In this document: in pieces, positions 8,329-17,161 of the stretch | How the letters are laid out: every line of letters begins with the position of its first letter | Position numbering within the stretch: position 1 is the first letter of the stretch | Assembly (NCBI RefSeq): GCF_024519315.1 | Contig: NZ_JANIIC010000051.1 | Coordinates: forward strand, 1-64,000 | Origin: Streptomyces malaysiensis subsp. samsunensis | GTDB taxonomy: Bacteria; Actinomycetota; Actinomycetes; Streptomycetales; Streptomycetaceae | Direction of reading: 5' to 3' | DNA length: 64,000 nucleotides | Notes under the pieces: generated by a model | The model's database searches: none | Told to the model about the DNA's origin: nothing | The model's input: the letters and a program-made list of their open reading frames with translations, nothing else | Program-made: the position numbers and the translations under genes

Positions 8329-8355
8329 CTGGCACTCTCACTCGATGAGTGCTAA
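8329..8355 (-). promoter_or_regulatory. CIRCE operator (HrcA site)
   Basis: The site reads CTGGCACTC-N9-GAGTGCTAA, 16 of 18 positions of the consensus TTAGCACTC-N9-GAGTGCTAA, with the right arm perfect. It abuts the Shine-Dalgarno of the FmdB/Ruc-like gene, so HrcA bound here would block its transcription until heat or protein-folding stress. Confidence 0.85.
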
Positions 8356-8463
8356 CGACGCTCCATAGTGCAGTATTCCCGCGCGTCAGTCCACTGGGGC
8401 GGGGCATGGGGTGATCGAATCCACCGCCCCGGGCGGGCTCCCAGGCTCCCCGTTCAGCCCCCG

Positions 8464-9969
8464 TCAGCTCGCTCCCGTGCCGAGCCAGCCGGCCAGCTTG
8501 CCGCCCCGGCCCACCGACCGCAGCCGCCGTTCCGCCGCGTCGCGCACCGGGTCCGTGGCCACCACCAGCAGCTCGTCGCCGCGCCGCAGCATGGTCGAAG
8601 GCAGTGGTACGAAGCTGGTGCCGTCCCGGACCACCAGGGTGACCGCGGCTCCTGTGGGCAGCCGCAGCTCGCCCACCTCGACGCCGTGCATCTTGGACGC
8701 CTGGGGGATCGACACCGACAGCAGATGGCCGCGCAGTCGCTCCAGCGGCGCCGACTCGATGCCCAGGTCGGCCGGCTCGGGCTCCTCGAGCCGTAGCCGG
8801 GTGGCGAGCCAGGGCAGTGTCGGCCCCTGGACCAGGGTGTAGACGATCACCAGTACGAAGACGATGTTGAAGATCCGGCGGCTGTCGGGCACGTTGCTGA
8901 CCATCGGGATCGTGGCCAGCACGATCGGCACCGCCCCGCGCAGCCCGGCCCAGGACAGCAGCGCCTTCTCCCGCCAGGGCAGCCGGAACGGCGCCGTGCT
9001 GAGCAGGACCGACACCGGCCGGGCCACCACGGTGAGCACCAGCCCGACCGCGAGGGCGGGCAGCACATCATCGCCCAGCTCATGCGGGGTGACCAGCAGT
9101 CCCAGCAGGACGAACATCCCGATCTGGGCGAGCCAGCCCAGCCCCTCGGCGAAGCCGCGGGTCGCCGGCCAGTGCGGCAGCCGTGCGTTGCCCAGGAGGA
9201 GCGAGGCGAGGTAGACGGCGAGGAAGCCGGACCCGTGCGCCAGCGAACCGCCCGCATAGGCGATGACGGCGATGGCGACCACCGCGATCGGGTACAGACC
9301 GGAGGCGGGCAGTGCCACATGCCGCAGGCCGAAGGCGCCCAGCCAGCCGATCGCGAGACCGACCACCGCGCCGATCGCCAGCTCCAGGGCGATTTCGCCG
9401 ATCAGGGTGTACCAGGAATCCATGCGGCCCTGGCCGGAGAAGGCGACCACCAGGATCACCACGGGGGCGTCGTTGAAGCCGGACTCGGCCTCCAGGACGC
9501 CCGTGAGCCGCTTGGGCAGCGGCACCGTGCGCAGCACCGAGAAGACCGCCGCCGCGTCCGTGGAGGACACCACCGCGCCGATGATCAGCGCCTGCCGCCA
9601 GTCCAGTCCCACCACATAGTGCCCCGCGGCAGCGGTGACCCCTACGCTCACCGCGACACCCACGGTGGACAGTACGGCGGCCGTTGGCAGGGCAGGTTTG
9701 ATCTCGCCCCACTTCGTGCCCAGACCGCCCTCGGCCAGGATCACGACCAGTGCGGTGTAGCCGAGGATCTGTGTGAGCTCGGCGTCGTTGAAGGTGACGC
9801 CGATCCCGTCCGTGCCGATGGCGACGCCGATGCCGAGATAGATCAGCAGTGTGGGCAGCCCGCTGCGTGTGGAGATCCTTACGGCCGCCACGCCGACGAG
9901 CAGGACGAGCGCGCAGATCAACAGCAATTCATTGAGGTGGTGAACAGTCAGGGGCCGACCCTTTCTCAC
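8464..9969 (-). CDS. Cation/proton antiporter with TrkA-C domain (CPA1, CvrA/NhaP2-like)
   Basis: A protein of about 500 residues with some 12-13 hydrophobic helices (roughly 10-400), including the core block TDAAAVFSVLR and GFNDAPVVILVVAF typical of CPA1 antiporters. A cytosolic TrkA-C ligand-binding domain follows at about 415-490. Such proteins exchange K+ or Na+ for protons and are often controlled by nucleotides bound to the TrkA-C domain. The start is not settled. The GTG at 9969 lacks a Shine-Dalgarno, whereas an in-frame CTG at 9951 is preceded by GAGAAAGG at a good distance. That ribosome-binding site lies in one arm of a perfect inverted repeat. Confidence 0.9.
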   Translation of the reverse strand: MRKGRPLTVHHLNELLLICALVLLVGVAAVRISTRSGLPTLLIYLGIGVAIGTDGIGVTFNDAELTQILGYTALVVILAEGGLGTKWGEIKPALPTAAVLSTVGVAVSVGVTAAAGHYVVGLDWRQALIIGAVVSSTDAAAVFSVLRTVPLPKRLTGVLEAESGFNDAPVVILVVAFSGQGRMDSWYTLIGEIALELAIGAVVGLAIGWLGAFGLRHVALPASGLYPIAVVAIAVIAYAGGSLAHGSGFLAVYLASLLLGNARLPHWPATRGFAEGLGWLAQIGMFVLLGLLVTPHELGDDVLPALAVGLVLTVVARPVSVLLSTAPFRLPWREKALLSWAGLRGAVPIVLATIPMVSNVPDSRRIFNIVFVLVIVYTLVQGPTLPWLATRLRLEEPEPADLGIESAPLERLRGHLLSVSIPQASKMHGVEVGELRLPTGAAVTLVVRDGTSFVPLPSTMLRRGDELLVVATDPVRDAAERRLRSVGRGGKLAGWLGTGAS

Positions 9970-9998
9970 GGGAGCGGAGGGAACGCTGAGAAAGGGTC
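9957..9998 (-). promoter_or_regulatory. Perfect 12-bp inverted repeat over the antiporter ribosome-binding site
   Basis: The arms GACCCTTTCTCA (9957-9968) and TGAGAAAGGGTC (9987-9998) are exact complements separated by 18 nt. On the minus strand the proximal arm holds GAGAAAGG, the likely Shine-Dalgarno of the antiporter gene. The RNA hairpin would hide it. A DNA operator is the alternative reading. Confidence 0.6.
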
Positions 9999-10204
9999 CC
10001 CTCCGACCGGAACTTCATTGCCTTATCTAACATTTTACGGGATCTTGACGCGAGCCTCCGCCGAGAGGTCTTCGCCGAGGTGTACAAGCCCGGCCGATGG
10101 CCGGTGCGCGGCGTCCAGTCATGACTCCGCGTAGGGGCGGCGACAGCGCTGCGCCTATGGTTGCTCCAGCACTCCAGGTTCACCCTGCCCCTCGAAGGAC
10201 AGCG

Positions 10205-12967
10205 ATGCCCGCCAACACAACCGGCTCTTCTCCCAAAAAGAAGAAGAGCCGACGTCTCCGCCTGATCGTGATCGCAGTCGTGCTGCTGCTCGTCGGGGGC
10301 GTCGGCTACGGCGCGTACTGGAGCATCAGTACAGTCCGTGCCTCATTCCCGGAGACCACGGGATCGCTTCAGCTCAAGGGGCTGTCAAGCCCCGTGCAGG
10401 TCAAGCGGGACGGCTATGGGATACCCCAGATCTACGCCGGCACCCCCGAGGACCTCTTCCGCGCCCAGGGGTTCGTCCAGGCCCAGGACCGCTTCTGGGA
10501 GATGGACGTCCGCCGCCATATGACGGCCGGCCGTCTCTCGGAGATGTTCGGTTCCGGCCAGGTGGAGACCGACGCGTTCCTGCGCACCATGGGCTGGCAC
10601 CGGGTGGCCAAGCAGGAGTACGACACCAAGCTGTCGGCCACCACCAAGAAGTATCTGCGGGCCTACTCCGACGGCGTCAACGCCTACCTCGAGGACCACC
10701 AAGGGGACGCGCTGTCCGTCGAGTACGCGGCCCTGGACTTCAAGAACGACAGCTACAAGCCGGAGAAGTGGACCCCGGTCGACTCGGTGGCCTGGCTCAA
10801 GGCGATGGCCTGGGACCTGCGTGGCAACATGCAGGACGAGGTGGATCGCGCCCTGGCCTCCAACAGGCTCAGCGCCAAGCAGATAGACGAGCTCTACCCG
10901 TCGTACCCGTACAGCCGGAACAAGCCGATCGTGCAGGACGGCGCCGTCAACGAGGCCACGGACGAGTTCGACCCCAAGGCGACCCCGGCCGCCTCCACGG
11001 ACGGCACGGGAGGCACGGTGGGCGGAGGGGCCACCGGCGCCGCGCAGGGGCTTCAGACGCAGCTGTCCTCGCTCTCCAAGACCCTGGACGACGTTCCGGC
11101 GCTGCTCGGCCCGAACGGGACCGGCATCGGCTCCAACTCGTGGGTCGTCTCCGGCAAGTACACGACCACCGGCAAGCCGCTGCTCGCCAACGACCCGCAC
11201 CTGGCGCCCCAGCTGCCGTCCGTCTGGTACCAGATGGGGCTGCACTGCAAGCAGGTCTCCAGCGCCTGTCCGTACGACACGGCGGGCTTCACCTTCTCCG
11301 GTATGCCCGGCGTGGTCATAGGCCACAATCAGAACATCAGCTGGGGCATGACCAACCTCGGTGCCGACGTCAGCGACCTGTACCTGGAGAAGGTCACCGC
11401 CGAGGGCTACCTCTACGACGGCAAGCAGGTGCCGTTCACCACCCGTGAGGAGACCATCAAGGTCGCGGGTGGCAAGAGCCGTACGATCACCGTCCGCACC
11501 ACCAACAACGGCCCGATCATCTCCGACCGCGACGACGAGCTAGCCTCCGTCGGCAAGAGCGCTCCGGTGGGCAGCGGCGCCGACGATGTGGCCCCCGACC
11601 GCGGCGACGGCTACGCGGTGGCGCTGAAGTGGACCGCGCTCACCCCGTCCGACACCATGGACGCGGTCTTCGGGCTGAACACCGCCAAGAACTTCAGTGA
11701 CTTCCGTAAGGCGGCCCGCGACTTCGCGGTGCCCTCCCAGAACCTCATCTACGCCGACACCCAGGGCAACATCGGCTACCAGGCGCCCGGCCAGATCCCG
11801 GTGCGCTCCAAGGGGGACGGCCGCTACCCGGCGCCCGGCTGGGACTCGCGCTACAAGTGGAGCAAGTACATTCCGCAGTCGGCGCTGCCCTGGGAGCTCA
11901 ACCCCGATCGCGGCTTCATCGTCACCGCCAACCAGGCCGTCATAGACGAGAAGAGCTACCCGTATCCGCTGACCGACGACTGGGGGTACGGCGCGCGGAG
12001 TCAGCGCATCACCGACCTCATCGAGTCGAAGATCAAGGACGGCGGGAAGATCTCCACGGACGATATGCAGTCCCTGCAAATGGACAACAGCAGCGAGATC
12101 GCCAAGCTGCTGACGCCCTATCTGCTGAAGATCGACATCAAGGACGACTACGTACGCCAGGCGCAGAAGCTGCTGGAGAGCTGGGACTACACCCAGGACT
12201 CGGACTCGGCGGCCGCCGCGTACTTCAACGCCGTCTGGCGCAACACCCTCAAGCTGGCCTTCGGCGACAAGCTCCCCAAGGAGCTGCGGGTCAAGGGGGA
12301 GTGCCTGCGGGTGCGCCCGGCCGACGACTCGGGTCCGCTGGAGGACCTGAACGGCAACACCCGGCTGGTGCGCGAATGCGGTAAGCGCGACCCCGACATG
12401 GCGCAGCCCGACGGCGGCGACCGCTGGTACGAGGTCGTGCGCAACATCATCAAGGATCCGAAGAACAATTGGTGGAAGACGGAGGGCACCCGCAACAAGC
12501 CCGGCGCCACCAACCGTGACGAGCTGCTCGCGCAGGCCATGCGGGCCGCGCGCTCCGAGCTCACCGCCAAGCTGGGCAAGGACATCAACAGCTGGAGCTG
12601 GGGCCGGCTGCACCGGCTGAACCTGAAGAACCAGACCCTGGGCACCGACGGCCCCGGCGTGGTCCAGTGGCTCCTCAACCGGGGCCCGTGGAACCTCTCC
12701 GGCGGCGAGGCGGCGGTCAACGCGACCGGATGGAACGCGGCGGGCGGTTACGACGTCACCTGGGTCCCCTCGATGCGGATGGTCGTCAACCTCGACAACC
12801 TCGACAAGTCGCGCTGGATCAACCTCACCGGCGCGTCCGGCCACGCCTACAACGCGCACTACACGGACCAGACCGAGAAGTGGGCGAAGGGCGAGCTGCT
12901 GCCCTGGGCGTTCAGCAAGGGCGCCGTGGACAAGTCGACGGACGACGAGCTGGCGCTCACCCCGTAG
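10205..12967 (+). CDS. Penicillin acylase family protein (membrane-anchored Ntn-hydrolase)
   Basis: A 920-residue precursor of the penicillin-acylase/acyl-homoserine-lactone-acylase type (S45). A Lys/Arg-rich start and one hydrophobic helix at about 18-40 anchor or export it. The A-chain region contains GYGIPQIYA and QAQDRFWEMDVRRHMTAGRL. The B-chain should begin at Ser310 in GSNSWVVSG, the self-generated N-terminal nucleophile. Later blocks include LLANDPHLAPQLPSVWYQMG and GHNQNISWGMTNLGAD. Autocleavage and amide hydrolysis outside the membrane are expected from the family; the natural substrate is unknown. The ATG follows GAAGGA, and a TATGGT -10-like box lies at about 10157. Confidence 0.93.
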   Translation: MPANTTGSSPKKKKSRRLRLIVIAVVLLLVGGVGYGAYWSISTVRASFPETTGSLQLKGLSSPVQVKRDGYGIPQIYAGTPEDLFRAQGFVQAQDRFWEMDVRRHMTAGRLSEMFGSGQVETDAFLRTMGWHRVAKQEYDTKLSATTKKYLRAYSDGVNAYLEDHQGDALSVEYAALDFKNDSYKPEKWTPVDSVAWLKAMAWDLRGNMQDEVDRALASNRLSAKQIDELYPSYPYSRNKPIVQDGAVNEATDEFDPKATPAASTDGTGGTVGGGATGAAQGLQTQLSSLSKTLDDVPALLGPNGTGIGSNSWVVSGKYTTTGKPLLANDPHLAPQLPSVWYQMGLHCKQVSSACPYDTAGFTFSGMPGVVIGHNQNISWGMTNLGADVSDLYLEKVTAEGYLYDGKQVPFTTREETIKVAGGKSRTITVRTTNNGPIISDRDDELASVGKSAPVGSGADDVAPDRGDGYAVALKWTALTPSDTMDAVFGLNTAKNFSDFRKAARDFAVPSQNLIYADTQGNIGYQAPGQIPVRSKGDGRYPAPGWDSRYKWSKYIPQSALPWELNPDRGFIVTANQAVIDEKSYPYPLTDDWGYGARSQRITDLIESKIKDGGKISTDDMQSLQMDNSSEIAKLLTPYLLKIDIKDDYVRQAQKLLESWDYTQDSDSAAAAYFNAVWRNTLKLAFGDKLPKELRVKGECLRVRPADDSGPLEDLNGNTRLVRECGKRDPDMAQPDGGDRWYEVVRNIIKDPKNNWWKTEGTRNKPGATNRDELLAQAMRAARSELTAKLGKDINSWSWGRLHRLNLKNQTLGTDGPGVVQWLLNRGPWNLSGGEAAVNATGWNAAGGYDVTWVPSMRMVVNLDNLDKSRWINLTGASGHAYNAHYTDQTEKWAKGELLPWAFSKGAVDKSTDDELALTP

Positions 12968-12993
12968 CGATCCGTAGCGATCCATGGAGCACC

Positions 12994-13014
12994 CGGGGCC
13001 CCGCACGGGCCCCG
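12994..13014 (+). terminator. GC hairpin after the penicillin acylase gene
   Basis: Arms of 8 bp (12994-13001 and 13007-13014) around a 5-nt loop, 27 bp past the stop codon. No T-run follows. Just before it, the sequence GTAGCGATCC is repeated in tandem. Confidence 0.5.
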
Positions 13015-13109
13015 AAGGGCCCGGTGGCCGTCTGAGGGGCGTTTGTGCCCCCGGCCGCTCCCGGGCCCGCCGACCCTCGCGGCCCCGCCGAGAGACGCCT
13101 CCGGGCGCC

Positions 13110-13712
13110 TCAGCGGGGCCGTGGCGTGAAGCGGTGGACGCCCGACGGCGTCACCGCCGCGTGCACCGGACGGTCGTGGCCCTCCTCGGGCACCTCGTCC
13201 AGCAGCTCACCGTCGTACAGCAGCACCACCAGCGCCGGATCGGCTCCCGCGGCCGCCAGCCGGGCCAGCACCCGGTCGTACGAGCCGCCGCCGCGGCCCA
13301 GCCGCATCCCGCGCCGGTCCACCGCGAGCCCGGGCAGCAGCACCACGTCCGCCCGGGTGACCGCCTCGGGGCCGAGCCGCGGCCCCCCGGGCTCCAGCAG
13401 GCCGCGCCGTGCGGGTGCCAGCCGGCCGGGCCCCTCGTCCTCGCCCCAGTCGAGATCGTCGTCCTCGAGCAGCACCGGAAGCAGCACCCGGGCCCCGCGG
13501 GCGCGCAGGGCCTCCCTCAGGGCGTGCGTACCGGGCTCGCTCCCCACGGACACATAGGCCGCGACCGTGGCCGCACCGGCGATCTCGGGCAGTTCCAGGG
13601 CGCGACACGCCAGGGCGGCGCCGGCCTTCTCGATGTCATCCGCCGTCAACCTGGACCTCACCGTCAGGTGACGTCTCCGCAATGCGCGCTTACTAGCGTC
13701 GGTGTTGATCAC
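13110..13712 (-). CDS. 5-formyltetrahydrofolate cyclo-ligase
   Basis: A 200-residue cytosolic enzyme that converts 5-formyl-THF to 5,10-methenyl-THF with ATP. The N-terminal basic ALRRRHLTVRSRLTADD and the family signature LLPGLAVDRRGMRLGRGGGS followed by YDR are present; length is normal. The GTG at 13712 is preceded by AAGGAG at a slightly long spacing of 12 nt. It is divergent from galU across 82 bp, the same arrangement as Rv0992c/Rv0993 in M. tuberculosis. Confidence 0.92.
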   Translation of the reverse strand: MINTDASKRALRRRHLTVRSRLTADDIEKAGAALACRALELPEIAGAATVAAYVSVGSEPGTHALREALRARGARVLLPVLLEDDDLDWGEDEGPGRLAPARRGLLEPGGPRLGPEAVTRADVVLLPGLAVDRRGMRLGRGGGSYDRVLARLAAAGADPALVVLLYDGELLDEVPEEGHDRPVHAAVTPSGVHRFTPRPR

Positions 13713-13781
13713 TGGGTGGGCAATCTCCTTGTCTCATGCCATATTCACCGAATACTCATCATTTGCCCCAAAGGCACCGGA

Positions 13782-13787
13782 TAAGGT
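13782..13787 (+). promoter_or_regulatory. -10 box for leaderless galU mRNA
   Basis: TAAGGT lies 7 nt before the galU ATG at 13795, and no Shine-Dalgarno is present, so the transcript should start at the initiation codon. Confidence 0.6.
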
Positions 13788-13794
13788 TCGGTGC

Positions 13795-14697
13795 ATGACT
13801 CAATCGCGTACTCGGATCAGCAAGGCTGTCATCCCTGCCGCGGGCCTCGGAACCCGCTTTCTTCCGGCCACCAAGGCCACCCCCAAGGAGATGCTGCCGG
13901 TCGTCGACAAGCCGGCGATCCAGTACGTCGTCGAGGAAGCCGTCACCGCCGGTCTGTCCGACGTCCTCATGATCACCGGTCGTAACAAGCGGCCCCTGGA
14001 AGACCACTTCGACCGCAACTACGAGCTCGAAGAGGCACTGACCCGCAAGGGCGACGAGACCCGACTCGCCCGCGTCCAGGAGTCCAGCGACCTGGCGACC
14101 ATGCACTACGTCCGGCAGGGAGACCCCAAGGGTCTCGGCCACGCCGTGCTCTGTGCCGCCCCGCACGTTGGTGACCAGCCCTTTGCCGTCCTCCTCGGCG
14201 ACGACCTCATCGATGCCCGCGACCCGCTTCTGGCCCGCATGGTCGACGTCCAGGAGCAGCACAGCGGCAGCGTCATCGCCCTGATGGAGGTGGACCCTTC
14301 ACAGATCCACCTCTACGGCTGCGCGGCGGTCAAGCCGACCGTGGACGACGACGTCGTCCAGGTGACCGGCCTGGTCGAGAAGCCCGACCGCGCCGACGCG
14401 CCCAGCAACTACGCCGTCATCGGCCGCTATGTGCTCGACCCGGCCGTCTTCGGGGTGCTGCGCAGGACCGAGCCCGGCCGCGGTGGCGAGATCCAGCTCA
14501 CCGACGCCCTCCAGGCGCTAGCCTCCAGCCCGGACCTCGGCGGCCCTGTGCACGGCGTCGTCTTCAAGGGGCGCCGCTACGACACAGGCGACCGTGGCGA
14601 CTATCTGCGTGCCATTGTCAGACTCGCGTGCGAACGTGAAGATCTGGGCCCGGAGTTCCGGGAATGGCTTCGCAGTTACGTCACCGAGGAGATGTAG
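13795..14697 (+). CDS. galU: UTP-glucose-1-phosphate uridylyltransferase
   Basis: A 300-residue cytosolic enzyme that makes UDP-glucose from UTP and glucose-1-phosphate, feeding trehalose, glycolipid and wall glycan synthesis. The nucleotidyltransferase signature GLGTRFLPATKATPKEMLPV lies near residue 17. KPAIQYVVEEA, LGDDLIDA, LVEKP and GEIQLTDALQ follow in the expected order. The start is fixed by the -10 box 7 nt upstream. It probably leads the galU-moeA-moaC-mog-rimJ string, which is closely spaced and in one direction. Confidence 0.96.
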   Translation: MTQSRTRISKAVIPAAGLGTRFLPATKATPKEMLPVVDKPAIQYVVEEAVTAGLSDVLMITGRNKRPLEDHFDRNYELEEALTRKGDETRLARVQESSDLATMHYVRQGDPKGLGHAVLCAAPHVGDQPFAVLLGDDLIDARDPLLARMVDVQEQHSGSVIALMEVDPSQIHLYGCAAVKPTVDDDVVQVTGLVEKPDRADAPSNYAVIGRYVLDPAVFGVLRRTEPGRGGEIQLTDALQALASSPDLGGPVHGVVFKGRRYDTGDRGDYLRAIVRLACEREDLGPEFREWLRSYVTEEM

Positions 14698-14701
14698 CAC
14701 C

Positions 14702-16021
14702 TTGAGCAGCACCGCAGAACGGGCCGCCGATCGCGGTCCGGACCAGGACCGGGTCTGGACGGTGGCCGAGCACCTCGACGACATCCTCGGGCACGTCCAC
14801 CCGCTGGAGCCCATCGAGCTGCAATTGCTCGACGCCCAGGGCTGTGTCCTGGTCGAGGATGTCACCGTCCCCGGCGCGCTTCCGCCGTTCGACAACAGCT
14901 CCATGGACGGCTATGCCGTCCGTACGGCTGACGTCGCGGCCGCGACCGAGGACCATCCCGCGGTGCTGACCGTCGTCGGCGACATCGCGGCGGGCAGTGG
15001 TGACCTGCCCGCCGTGGGCCCCGGGGAGGCGGCCCGGATCATGACCGGCGCCCCGATCCCGCCCGGCGGCCAGGCCGTCGTCCCCGTCGAGTGGACCGAC
15101 GGCGGCCTCGACAGCGGGCCGGTCACGCATATGCCCGCCCGTGGCTCGGACCCCCATGGCGGAAGCGGCAGGGTGCGCGTCTTCCGCCCGGCGAAGGACG
15201 CCCAGCATGTGCGCGCCCGGGGCAGCGACGCGGACGCGGGCGAGCTCGCGCTGCGCGCCGGCACGGTCCTGGGCGCCCCGCAGATCGGGCTGCTGGCCGC
15301 GCTCGGCCGCGCCACCGTGAAGGTGCGGCCCCGGCCCCGGGTGGTCGTGCTCTCCACCGGCAGCGAGCTGGTCCAGCCCGGCGAGGACGTGGGCCCCGGC
15401 CGGATCCACGACTCCAACAGCTTCCAGCTCACCGCCGCCGCCCGGGAGGCCGGCGCGATCGCCTACCGGGTGGGCGCGGTGGCCGACGACGCCGAGACGC
15501 TGCGCGCCGCCGTCGAGGACCAACTGGTCCGCGCCGATGTCGTCGTCACCAGCGGCGGGGTCAGCGTGGGTGCCTACGACGTGGTCAAGGAGGCGATGCA
15601 CGAGGTCCACTTCCGCAAGCTGGCCATGCAGCCCGGCAAGCCCCAGGGCTTCGGCCGCGTCGGCCCGGAGAACACCCCGCTGCTCGCCCTGCCGGGCAAC
15701 CCGGTGAGTTCGTACGTCTCCTTCGAGCTCTTCGTGCGGCCCGTCATCCGCACCATGCTGGGCAGCGCCGACATCCACCGCACCATCGTGCCGGCGGTCT
15801 GCCCCGAGGGCGTCGCCTCCTCGCCCAAGGACCGGCGCCAGTTCCTGCGCGGCTGGTACGAGCCGGCCACGATCGACGGGCCGGCCACCGTCAGCCCGGT
15901 GGGCGGCACGGGATCGCACCTGATCAAGGCCATGGCGCACTCCAACGCGCTGATCGTCGTCCCCGAGAACGTCACCGAGGTCGCCCCAGGCGGCGAGGTG
16001 GACGTCGTCCTGCTGGCCTAG
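14702..16021 (+). CDS. moeA: Molybdopterin molybdenumtransferase MoeA
   Basis: A 439-residue enzyme that inserts molybdate into adenylylated molybdopterin in molybdenum cofactor synthesis. Features are the N-terminal PPFDNSSMDGYAVR, the AARIMTGAPIPPGG block, the MoCF-like domain with VVLSTGSELV and VVTSGGVSVGAYDVVKEAM, and the C-terminal beta domain with LPGNPVSSYVSFELFVRP. A TTG start at 14702 is chosen because GAGGAG lies 10 nt upstream, it sits 4 nt after the galU stop, and upstream codons would overlap galU. Residues about 155-195 carry a Gly/His-rich insert between domains. Confidence 0.93.
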   Translation: MSSTAERAADRGPDQDRVWTVAEHLDDILGHVHPLEPIELQLLDAQGCVLVEDVTVPGALPPFDNSSMDGYAVRTADVAAATEDHPAVLTVVGDIAAGSGDLPAVGPGEAARIMTGAPIPPGGQAVVPVEWTDGGLDSGPVTHMPARGSDPHGGSGRVRVFRPAKDAQHVRARGSDADAGELALRAGTVLGAPQIGLLAALGRATVKVRPRPRVVVLSTGSELVQPGEDVGPGRIHDSNSFQLTAAAREAGAIAYRVGAVADDAETLRAAVEDQLVRADVVVTSGGVSVGAYDVVKEAMHEVHFRKLAMQPGKPQGFGRVGPENTPLLALPGNPVSSYVSFELFVRPVIRTMLGSADIHRTIVPAVCPEGVASSPKDRRQFLRGWYEPATIDGPATVSPVGGTGSHLIKAMAHSNALIVVPENVTEVAPGGEVDVVLLA

Positions 16022-16086
16022 CCGCCATTCGCGGCGGGTACGGTGTCGTCCCACACAGGAGCCACCTGGCCCGGACCGGGAGAACG

Positions 16087-16569
16087 ATGAGCAGCGCCCA
16101 GGACCATCTCACCCACCTCGACCCGTCGGGCGCCGCCCGCATGGTCGACGTCTCGGCCAAGGACGTCACCGCGCGCACCGCCCGCGCGAGCGGCCGCGTA
16201 CGGGTCGCGCCGCGCGTCGTGGAACTGCTGCGCGGCGAGGGCGTCCCCAAGGGCGACGCCCTCGCCACCGCCCGTATCGCGGGCATCATGGGCGCCAAGC
16301 GGACCCCGGATCTGATCCCGCTGTGTCATCCGCTCGCGGTGTCGGGCGTCACGGTGGACCTCGAGGTCGCCGATGACGCCGTCGAGATCACCGCCACCGT
16401 GAAGACCACGGACCGCACGGGCGTGGAGATGGAGGCCCTGACGGCGGTCTCGGTCGCCGCCCTGACGGTGATCGACATGGTCAAGGCCGTCGACAAGGGA
16501 GCCGTCATCACCGACGTCCGGGTGGAGGAGAAAACCGGCGGCAAGTCCGGCGACTGGAGCCGGGCATGA
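16087..16569 (+). CDS. moaC: Cyclic pyranopterin monophosphate synthase MoaC
   Basis: A 160-residue enzyme of the first step of molybdenum cofactor synthesis, forming cyclic pyranopterin monophosphate after MoaA. Conserved blocks are ARMVDVSAKDVTARTARASG, KRTPDLIPLCHPLAVSGV and RTGVEMEALTAVSVAALTVI DM, with the catalytic-region KAVDKGAVI near the end. The ATG at 16087 follows a GGGAGAACG context. It overlaps the next gene by 4 bp (ATGA). Confidence 0.95.
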   Translation: MSSAQDHLTHLDPSGAARMVDVSAKDVTARTARASGRVRVAPRVVELLRGEGVPKGDALATARIAGIMGAKRTPDLIPLCHPLAVSGVTVDLEVADDAVEITATVKTTDRTGVEMEALTAVSVAALTVIDMVKAVDKGAVITDVRVEEKTGGKSGDWSRA

Positions 16570-17144
16570 GCGGCTCAGCGGCGCCGCGCCGCCGCGCCCT
16601 GGTCGTCACCGCCTCCAACCGGGCCGCCGCCGGGGTCTACGCCGACACCGGGGGCCCGCTGATCGCCGAGGGGCTGGCGGGCCTCGGCTTCGCCGTGGAC
16701 GGCCCGCGCGTGGTGCCCGACGGCGATCCGGTGGAGGCCGCCCTGCGGGACGCCGTGGCGGCCTCGTACGACGTCGTGGTGACCACCGGCGGCACCGGGC
16801 TCACCCCCACCGACCGCACCCCGGAGGCCACCCGGCGCGTCCTGGACCGCGAGATCCCCGGGATCGCGGAGGCCATCCGCGCCGAGGGGCTCGCCAAGGT
16901 GCCCACCGCCGCGCTCTCCAGGGGGCTCGCCGGAGTCGCCGGCACCACCCTGGTGGTCAATCTGCCCGGCTCCACCGGAGGGGTGCGTGACGGCCTCAAG
17001 GTGCTCGGCCGCCTCCTGGAGCACGCGGTCGACCAGATCCACGGCGGGGACCACCGCAGGCCCGCTGAATCCACCCAGCCCGCTGACCCTGCTGATCCCG
17101 CTGACCCCGCCGATCCCGCGGGATCGGCCGGGAGCCCGCGCTGA
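16566..17144 (+). CDS. MogA/MoaB-family molybdenum cofactor protein
   Basis: A 192-residue protein of the MoCF domain family that adenylylates molybdopterin or assists cofactor assembly. It shows ALVVTASNRAAAGVYADTGG, VVTTGGTGLTPTDRTPEATR and VVNLPGSTGGVRDGL. The last ~25 residues are a Pro-Ala-Asp repeat encoded by near-identical 9-bp units (about 17075-17120), probably a flexible tail made by DNA slippage. It overlaps moaC by 4 bp, so translation is likely coupled. Confidence 0.9.
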   Translation: MSGSAAPRRRALVVTASNRAAAGVYADTGGPLIAEGLAGLGFAVDGPRVVPDGDPVEAALRDAVAASYDVVVTTGGTGLTPTDRTPEATRRVLDREIPGIAEAIRAEGLAKVPTAALSRGLAGVAGTTLVVNLPGSTGGVRDGLKVLGRLLEHAVDQIHGGDHRRPAESTQPADPADPADPADPAGSAGSPR

Positions 17145-17161
17145 ACGCCCCCTGGCCGGTC

